Part shown: one piece after another, positions 56,789 to 64,000 of the stretch
How the letters are laid out: every line of letters begins with the position of its first letter
Numbering within the stretch: position 1 is the stretch's first letter
Assembly: GCA_029204225.1 (NCBI GenBank)
Contig: CM055099.1
Coordinates: 55,193,848-55,257,847 of the forward strand
Origin: Diphasiastrum complanatum
Taxonomy: Eukaryota; Streptophyta; Lycopodiopsida; Lycopodiales; Lycopodiaceae
DNA: 64,000 nucleotides
Direction of reading: 5' to 3'
Translations under genes and position numbers: made by a program
Notes under the pieces: model-generated
The model's input: only the letters and a program-made list of their open reading frames with translations
Database searches by the model: none
Told to the model about the DNA's origin: nothing

Positions 56789-57345
56789 TGTTGGAGAGAG
56801 AGAGAGGGAGAATAAATGACGAACACGAATGAGAAACGAACTCGAACAAGAAACGAACAAGAAGCGAACTCGAACAGAAAATGTTCGTGCACAACGGAAT
56901 GAATTATTTGACTCTCTCCATAAGCATGACTACACCTATCAGAATGAAAAGAACTTTAGTGATAGAAATCACAGTCATTCTAGATTACGTAGCCAAACAT
57001 TTAATGGATGAAGTGCTAGATGAATAATTTGTCACGAATTGCAAGACAAATTATTTGTCGCAAATGATTCGCAAAGAGCTAGACTGTGCTCGACTGATAA
57101 TTAGTCGCAAATTATTTGCGAAAGACAAGACTAAAAGTTGATCGTCTATTACTAGAAAGAGCAACTAGAAAGATCAGACAAAATGAAGAACAAGCATAGC
57201 AATATTAACACATATCTGAATGCAGAACAAAGAGCTGTATCAGATTAAGTATATCATGTATACAAGTTAATAATGCGGCAGAGCACAATACAATAGCGGA
57301 CGAAACCATGTGCCCTACGAAGCTTATTAGGAGAGTAGAAGGAGT
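56789..57345 (-). repeat. 5' LTR of the inner copia element, internally deleted
   Basis: 557 bp. It matches the first about 540 and last about 30 bases of the other LTR; the junction CTTATT/AGGAGAG shares only about two bases with the deleted segment's ends. Confidence 0.85.
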
Positions 57346-59399
57346 AAATCCAACAACCGGGTCCAGTTTCTTCCTCAGGTCAAACAGTACTTGTGATAGT
57401 AGAGACATCCAAAAACATGTAGGTGTTTCAAACTTGGTTTGTAGTCGTAGTATGCTTCAAACAGTGTCTTGAAATCAACTGCTTTATTGCTAGAGTAATT
57501 TTGTAGATAACAAGCTGTAGAGTTTGCTTCTGCCCAAAAGGTTTGAGGCAAATGTACATTGACTATCATGGATCGTGCAGCTTCCAATAGTGTGCGGTTC
57601 TTCCGTTCGACTACTTTGTTATGTTGTGGAGTGTAGCTCATAGTAAATTGATGGTACACGCCACATGAAAATAGGTAGTCCTTCATTTCATTGGACAGGT
57701 ACTCTCCCCTTGAATCAGACCGTAAGGCCTTGATTCTTTGACCAGTTTGATTTTCAATGTATTGCTTGAAATATTTGAAGTTATTGAATGCTTCTGACTT
57801 GTTCTTTATGAACATGACTCTGGTAAATCGGGAGTAGTCATCAATAAATGTAATAAAATACAGAGCTTGTCCTAATGAAGGCATGCTCATAGGACCACAT
57901 AAGTCACTGTGTATCAGTGACAAAATGTGACTTTGCCCTTTTGGCTTGTCCTCTTGGAAATCTAGTTCTAGGTTGTTTCCCTAGTAAGCAACTTTCATAG
58001 ACAGACTGATTGCCTATAGTAACAGCGTTTATATTCATGTCCTTGACCATTTTGTTATGATGCATATACAAGATTGAACGCATGTTTAGATGATCTAATC
58101 TTTGATGCGATAAATTAGCATCTGAACAACTAACAATAAGTGAAAAATTGCGACTCTATATATACAAATTTTCTTCTCTAGAAGCAAAGAGGATTTCATT
58201 TGAATTCTCATCTAAAATAGTACATCGGTTGGCAGTGAACATGGCTCTATAGCCCTGATCTGTGATCTTGCTAATAGATAATAGGTTTTTAGTTAACTTG
58301 GATACATAAAGTACACCATTAAGCTGCCTAGTAATGCCATGGGAGAATTGTAGTCAAATAGAGCCTTGGCCTTCGACTTGATGTGAACTAGAGTCACCAA
58401 AGAAGATATACTATGATTTTGTAGCTGTGAGTGTAGAGAAGAGGTCTTCGCATGGCGTCATGTGCTGAGAAGCACCTGAATCAAGATACCATTGATAGAA
58501 ATCTCTATTGGGTTGATCTTGTACCATCAACGCTTATCATTGTCTTGGGAACCTCTAATTGTGTCAGAGTTGTTTTTTTGCTGTTGTTGCATCTTCTTCC
58601 TTGCTTTATTATGTTTGAGGATATGACAATCTTTGATGTCATGGTTGGTTCTTTTGTAGTATTTGCAAAATAGCTTGGTCTTGGATGATGATTGACTATG
58701 CTGCTACTATAGTTGCGATGCTGTTGGTTGTTCTGCCTTTGTCTTCTTATCGTTGAAGCCTTTCTTCTTCTTGAACTGCTGCTTGTTTGAGTAGAGTGCC
58801 ATGGATTTGGTACTCGTTGTTGTAGACAAGCGTTTCCTCCTAACTTCTTCCTGCAACAGACTTGCTGTCAATTTTTGGAGAGACAGCGCAGGAGTATTGC
58901 TAGGAAGCAACACTAAATTGTCGTAGGAGGATGGAAGACTAGCAAGAAGAGACATGGTAGAGCCTTCTTCTGAGATAGGCAAACTTATCACAGCCAGTTG
59001 GTTGAGCAACTGTTTAAACTCATTCAGATGGTTGCTTACTGAGGTGTCTTCACTCATTCTGAGTGTCAATACCTTCTTCCTAAAAAAGAGACGAGTGGAA
59101 ACATCTGAGGTTCTGTAGATGCTTATAAGTGTCTCCCACGCTTCTTTGGAAGTGGTGCAGTTGGATACATGAGCGATTTGAGTGTCTTTCAGATTCAGGA
59201 TTACAATGGCAAGAGCCTTGCCACCCTTTGCTTCTCAAACTAGAAGTTGTTCGGGTTCTGCCAATTTGGCTATAGAACCGTTGACGTATATCCATTACTC
59301 TTTCTCAATCAAGATCATTCTCATCTTGAACTTCCACATGTGGATGTCATCTCTATTGAATTTGTTGATGAGGTGGATCTCAGAGGTTGAGCCTTTCAT
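57346..59399 (-). pseudogene. Outer copia element, 5' part: Gag, protease region, integrase
   Basis: Minus strand from ATG 59399 (MKGSTSEIHLINKFNRDD). Gag reads ALAIVILNLKDTQIAHVSN and KEAWETL with frame breaks, then an open stretch 59069-58707 with NHLNEFKQLLNQLAV and LLASLPSSYDNLV. A knuckle follows (CKYYKRTNHDIKDC, one Cys replaced by Tyr). The protease region (58560-58330) is badly decayed. Pre-integrase reads HQRLDHLNMRSI. The integrase stretch 57923-57375 has HSDLCGPMSMPSL, DDYSRFT, RSDSRGEYLSNE, KVVERKNRTLLEAARSM and FWAEANSTACYLQN, ending KHLHVFGCLYYHK. It breaks off at the inner element's insertion point and resumes at 51633. Many stops and frameshifts show it is older than the inner element. 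Confidence 0.85.
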
Positions 59400-59504
59400 T
59401 ATAATCAGAGATAAAACACAAACTAAATGAATCAGCTCTTTAGAACCAAAAACATGTTAAGTTCTATTATAATTCCTAGACTCTAGTAATCCAATAAACT
59501 TGTG

Positions 59505-59601
59505 TTCTGATACCACTCTGTGTGGGCTCTGATATCACTCCATGGGATTTGATACCACTTTGTGGGATCAGATGGAATGTGAATTATTAGCTCTGATACC
59601 A
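59505..59601 (-). repeat. Four clustered primer-binding-site-like motifs
   Basis: Versions of TGGTATCAGAGC occur at 59505-59515 (one base changed), 59526-59537 (TGATATCAGAGC), 59551-59557 (core GATACCA complement) and 59590-59601 (perfect). Only the last abuts the LTR and should be the true site. Confidence 0.65.
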
Positions 59602-59608
59602 CTTCAGT

Positions 59609-60779
59609 TGACATTTGGATTGATATCAACTGAAGAAACAAAGAATTCTTGAAAGCAGAATCGTGGATTACTTAGAGAATGGATTTTTTATGAGTTGCTC
59701 TTTGTGTTGAATCAGATTATCAACGTAGGAGTCTTTGACTGCCATGAAGAGAGATTGCTAGAATGATTAGGCGTCTGAGACAACCATGCAATCCTCTATT
59801 ACTGATAACCTGGTATGAAGAGAATGTAGAATCAATTTAGGCATCCGAGACAGCCATACAATTCTTTGATAACAATGTTTGTATAAAAGGAGTGAGAGTT
59901 ATCATTCAACAAGAATGTAAAAGGATACAGAACAATAGCGAATCTATATAATGAAGCTGTAAACACAACAATCAGATCACAATACAATCACGCTGATAAG
60001 TGTGTGATCCTACTTACAAATTCTAAACAATTGCTACATTATGAATCTCTCTCTCTCTATGATGTCTAACTCTAAGGAGTCAACTGCTGTAAGACCCGTT
60101 CTGGTCGTTTGATCTTTGACAGATAACTTATGATGACACTTACAATGACCTCTTTGCTCAGATTTTTTGACCCCTTCTCACATTTTCAATCGCTCATTTA
60201 CATTTATAGCACTTGGAGGATCTTGCATTATTCTAGCTTTACATTTACAAGATTAACTACCTAAATAGACAGTTGTTATTGTAGTGTCAAGACGTAGACA
60301 GTCTATACATAAAATACTGTGTATTTTTGCAGAGTGTCGCCTGTGTAATATCCCGTGTAAATTTGCAGTGTCGTCTTTTGTCGCTTGTCAAAAACTGCAA
60401 GGGAAAAAAAATGCAATGTCGCATTTTTTGTCTTTTTTGCCTGTCAGAAACTGCATGTAAAAATGTAGTGTCGCCTTTTTGCCCTAATTGTTGAAAAAGG
60501 TGTCGCTTTTTTGGAAGTGCCTAAATGGCCCAAAAACAACTTAATAAGTGTCGCTAAACACTTAGTTGCTCAGGAAGGTAGGAAAAATAACAACAATGTC
60601 GAGTGTCGAGTTTTTTGCCTGTTGAGAAACCCAAGTAAAATTGTAGACTGTGACGACAATTAGTTAAAATATGACTGTTAAAAAATAGTTCATTTTCTGT
60701 AGGTTGCATTTGAGAGAGTAAAAATCAGAGAAGAAAGAAGGGCTATTGGGATGAGTAGGAGTTAGATTAAATTCCAACA
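59609..60779 (-). repeat. 5' LTR of the outer copia element
   Basis: About 1170 bp ending AAATTCCAACA at 60779, which corresponds to a TGTTGGAATTT start on the minus strand, similar to the TGTTGGATTTAC start of the inner element's LTR read the same way. The inner boundary near 59609 is approximate. 60300-60660 contains several repeats of words around GTGTCGCCTTTTTGCC and TGCAGTGTCG. Confidence 0.7.
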
Positions 60780-60984
60780 GATCTTAATTTTTTTTTCCCT
60801 AAATCACATGGAGGTACGATAATTTTTCTAGAATTCATAATTCCATTCAAATGTCATTGTAAAAATAAATTTGCAAGAAAACATCAAATAAAAAAACTAA
60901 TTGTATTATACAGTCATGTTCAAATAACAAATAAAGTGCAACTGATGTCAACATCAATAACAATATCTACTTGTTGTGGCGATC
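60780..60984. other. AT-rich junction sequence
   Basis: No gene seen between the outer copia LTR and the next copia gag fragment. Confidence 0.35.
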
Positions 60985-61260
60985 ATGAGATGAATGAAAA
61001 ATCTTTGTAAAAGGGTAGCATGATCATCCAAACCATTAAGTATAACTTAATCAAGTGAATCTACATCAATGCAATCAAGATCATCATTCAAGTCTTTGAC
61101 TCAAGATAAATATGTGAGCCCTTTCTCCTTCCTTCTGGCTACTTTGGAAGATTTTTCTCCATAGGGTTAGAACCTTAGATGTGGACTTACTTTCATACAC
61201 CTTATTCAACACATTCCATTCTTCACTTAAAAAAGTACACTTACTATGAATAATTTCAAA
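60985..61260 (-). pseudogene. Copia gag fragment (family of the intact element)
   Basis: Minus strand reads VYESKSTSKVLTLWRKIFQSS and KEGERAH, closely following LFESKSTSRVLTLRRQIFSSR and EGESAH of the intact Gag (residues 95-125). About 90 codons, with stops. Confidence 0.75.
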
Positions 61261-61893
61261 TCATTAGATCCAAAATGTGTCCCTTGATCTTTGGTTAGAA
61301 AGACAACAAATCACCGACCTTTCCAATGTAGAAATCAACATCTACTCTATGAATGAGATGCAAACTCTAATAGATCTTGATCAAACATCGATCAAAACAT
61401 GAAATGAAGTTTCTGTCCATACAAAAATAGTAAGCTACTATATTTCACACGTGTGGATCCGAATATTTTACTTAATGAGCATTCTACACACAAAATTGCA
61501 AGATATCACCAATATAGTGCACCAATGGATAGATGACCCAAAGAGAACCATGGATAAGCATGAAATGAGATAGGAGAGAGAGATACCTCTTCTTTCCACA
61601 AGTTACATCCTTTTATAACAGGTCCAAACCTAATTTTAAACTTTGGTTTCTCTCCATAATGAAAAACCCTACTATTATGGTGACTAGATTCAGTGTCTCT
61701 ACTACTCAAATTGAATCTACCAAAAACTCATCTTCTACACTTTCCCACACTTTCAAAAAGTTTTTATTTAAATGCTACTAATATAACTTTGAAAAGTCAA
61801 ACTCAAAGTCTAATATGAAATTGACCTCAATTGTGTACTTGGCAATTTATCAAACCATGACCAATCTTGACTAAACTAGTTGAAATCTTTCAC
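61261..61893 (-). repeat. Probable copia LTR (minus strand), left end unresolved
   Basis: The right end AATCTTTCACA followed by CTCCCTCTTCAAC has the same LTR/polypurine arrangement as 22191-22201 of the intact element. The left boundary cannot be set. Confidence 0.5.
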
Positions 61894-61960
61894 ACTCCCT
61901 CTTCAACTAGTTTTAGCTTAACCATAGAACTTTGCTCCAACTTTAGAATGACCTCCATCC
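61894..61960 (-). pseudogene. C-terminal tip of a copia polyprotein
   Basis: Minus strand reads KLKLVEEGV-stop, as in SNVEEGV-stop of the intact element, with the stop codon again supplied by the LTR. The upstream pol is not recognisable. Confidence 0.5.
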
Positions 61961-62724
61961 CAAGTATAGACCTCCTTTATAAGGTTCTAAAGTAGGTTCC
62001 ATGATTGATATAGAGAATAGTATCCACTTGGGATGCTTCACTATCTCTTACATCAATTTTACATGTAAGATGTGAATAGAACATGAAGAACCAAATAGAA
62101 TGTAAATGAGATGATTCCTCCATGATATCAACTTTGAACTATCTGAAAAATTACAACAACCAAACAATAAATGCGAGTGATCACCATTTGTTTGCTTGTA
62201 TCCTCTCTCTTTGTCCTTTCTTGCCATGTATCCACCATGAAACTCCATGAATGAGCCTCAATTTCCATCTTGCCACAATATGCCATCATCACTTGATGAC
62301 TTTATCACGAATGAGTGATATAATGAGCCTCCAATAGCTTCATTTCCATCAGCAAAACCAACAAGAATGCTAATACAACTCCAACATCAAAATGATGCTC
62401 ACCAATGTAGCTAGTTTTACCATATCTTGACAATTTGCACACATCCACATGAAATTGCTGAAAAATAAAATAGAACAAGTAAAGTAAACTTGAAAAACAC
62501 TTTTTTGATCCTCCTTTGACCTTAACTTACTCTTCAATAACCTGAAAAAACAGATCCAAAACATCTTTGCCAATTGACTCTCCTTTGATGCTCTTGACTA
62601 GCTCCAAATTGCCAACTTCTCTTTTGACTTGTTGAAGCCCTCTGAGATCAATCTCTTGATCTTCAACTTGACCATCAAATTCATTGACTAAGATATATTT
62701 TCTAGATCCATTAATTTCTAGAAA
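61961..62724. other. Unassigned AT-rich region
   Basis: No gene recognised. Repeated TTGACTTG/CTCTTGAT-type words at 62570-62680. Confidence 0.35.
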
Positions 62725-63539
62725 TGTTGGAAGTAAGTGTGGTTTGTCAATGTTTGGCTAGATCTACTCACGATGTGGTGTAGTATAAAGAGGATCGTTC
62801 GCTTTCTAAGTTTCTACCAAGCTTCAAACGGAATGCGAAAATAGGAAAAACAATGATGAAGCACTAAGGCTTACCCAGCTAGTGCTCGAAATAGAAATGA
62901 AACTAACTAAGATGACAAAATGCAAAATTTTACTAAGGCTTACCCAACTAGCAAGGTGATTAAATTAAATCCTAGATTAACACCCAAAGGGATTGAAAAG
63001 ATAGATTGCGGCTAAACTAAGAATCAATCAATTAAAAAAATGCCACAATAAAAGAACCAATGAAAGGAGGCAAGAGGAGGCCCGAGCACCTTCCCTCAAG
63101 CTATGCACCTTTCAATGGAAACACAAGTAAAATAGCAAGATAATCTAACAATAGAGAACTTGATAGCTTAATCTCAAAAGTGTTATTTACAAGGCAAATA
63201 CCTCTCCTTTTATGGCAAGGAGGGTCTTTCATAAGTATCCACTAACTTATGGGACTAATCCATTTCTAGCCTTTCTAGAACTTCTAACTTGGGATTTAGA
63301 ACTTCAAAGTTTCTTAACTTAGGAAAACTTAAGATAAAATATTTCTAATCTTAAGTTTTCTAAGTCTAAGTTCTAAATCTAAGTTTAAGCTATTTTATCA
63401 TTTTTTAAGCTTCTACTACAAACACATGCCATGGCAGAAGTTTATTAATAGACACTCGTATGTGGACTTACAAAACAACTGCCACGGAGTTTTATTTCTC
63501 TCTTTTTTAGTTTTTTCTGTGTTAGCACAGATGCTAACA
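62725..63539 (-). repeat. Gypsy 3' LTR (minus strand)
   Basis: 815 bp from TGTTGGAAGTAAG to GATGCTAACA. Beyond it, 63540-63551 is the complement of the polypurine tract GGAGAGGGATAA. The end of this LTR also occurs in inverted form at 50372-50650. Confidence 0.7.
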
Positions 63540-63551
63540 TTATCCCTCTCC

Positions 63552-64000
63552 TTATTGGATTCGTGGTCCTACACCAATCAAAGCTTTTTCATCCTGGATC
63601 TTTTGAGCTTCCTGGAGGCGTGTTTGTTGTTGGCAGATTTGATAGATTTTATTGCCAATGGCTTCCATCATTTGCCAGCACAATTTATTGAGGAAGGGTA
63701 GTTGTTTGTATTAATGCAGCATGCCTTGCAAGAAGCCGTGGATCTTCCAGAGTTCAACCATATCGACGTGCAATGCGGAAGTGAGGGCGACACGGTAATA
63801 AAGGTGGGCCACGTTGATGTGATTTGTTTCTGTCTGCAAGGGCTTATTGATATCAATGGCGATTGGTGGGAGGACTCTATCCCAATAGCCATTGAGTTCT
63901 GCCAAGAAAGAAACCAGACATCAATTATATGCAAAGTAGCGCACATCTCGATCCGGGTTGTCATGATGTTTCTGGTGAAAGACACGACAATTGGTAATCA
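63552..64000 (-). pseudogene. 3' coding end of a minus-strand LTR element, partial at window edge
   Basis: Minus strand reads MAELNGYWDRVLPPIAIDIN, VAHLYYRVALTSALHVDMVEL and WKIHGFLQGMLH, one stop, then YKQLPFLNKLCWQMMEAIGNK and RLQEAQKIQDEKALIG. It is clearly protein-like and lies directly upstream of the polypurine tract and LTR. I cannot tell whether it is a gag-type ORF of a non-autonomous element or a 3' accessory ORF. It continues past the window. Confidence 0.5.

Larger units (their letters stand above)
51634..57345 (-). mobile_element. Inner copia retrotransposon, nested, inactive
   Basis: LTRs at 51634-52711 (1078 bp) and 56789-57345 (557 bp) both start TGTTGGAGAG and end ATCCAACA. 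The right one lacks about 520 internal bases. Primer-binding site at 56777-56788 and polypurine tract GGGGGGG (minus strand, 52712-52719) abut the LTRs correctly. Flanks are ACTAG (51629-51633) and ACCGG (57346-57350): a target duplication in which CG has become TA. It sits inside another copia element, whose integrase and RT parts lie on either side. Confidence 0.85.

Overview
The window is plant nuclear DNA from a large, repeat-dominated genome. It contains Ty1/copia and Ty3/gypsy LTR elements whose primer-binding sites match initiator tRNA-Met, a hAT transposon relic with BED and DUF659 domains, GA/TC microsatellites and spliced exons with GT-AG introns. The only host gene I recognise is the 5' part of CFAP58, a coiled-coil protein of motile cilia and flagella (minus strand, three exons between 11820 and 6941). 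Flowering plants, conifers and gnetophytes have no flagellate sperm. Together with kilobase-scale introns full of retrotransposons, the gene points to a land plant with swimming sperm: cycad, Ginkgo, fern or lycophyte, less likely a bryophyte. I cannot choose among these from sequence alone.

Layout. 1-2890: a plus-strand gypsy pol relic abuts a minus-strand gypsy gag with its primer-binding site and LTR. 3280-5653: minus-strand hAT transposase pseudogene. 6941-11820: CFAP58 exons 3, 2 and 1; intron 1 (4.1 kb) carries a gypsy 3' end, a GA microsatellite and a zinc-knuckle relic. 12530-14655: plus-strand copia relic, abutted by a minus-strand copia relic (14655-16215), an unidentified decayed coding stretch (16358-17460), and a long leader ending in a primer-binding site and LTR (19988 onward). 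21537-27966: a complete, apparently intact copia element with 655-bp LTRs, a TTTGG target duplication and one open 1317-codon polyprotein. 28440-30452: a decayed reverse-transcriptase gene with an N-terminal C2H2 finger. 32121-43085: a coding-poor, LTR-bounded composite of about 11 kb containing direct and inverted copies of its own ends and long T-tract/CpG and GCATCCGAC-type arrays. 43345-46740: plus-strand gypsy LTR, leader and gag. 48646-49295: a solo copia LTR. 50668-60779: one copia element split by a second copia element (51634-57345). 60985-64000: further copia fragments and the 3' end of a minus-strand gypsy element that runs off the window.

Most of the sequence therefore records repeated nested retrotransposition around one ciliary gene. 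The intact copia element is the only mobile element here that looks capable of coding all its own functions; the others carry stops, frameshifts or truncations. The least explained object is the 32-43 kb composite. All identities come from reading motifs and comparing stretches by eye; no database search was possible.
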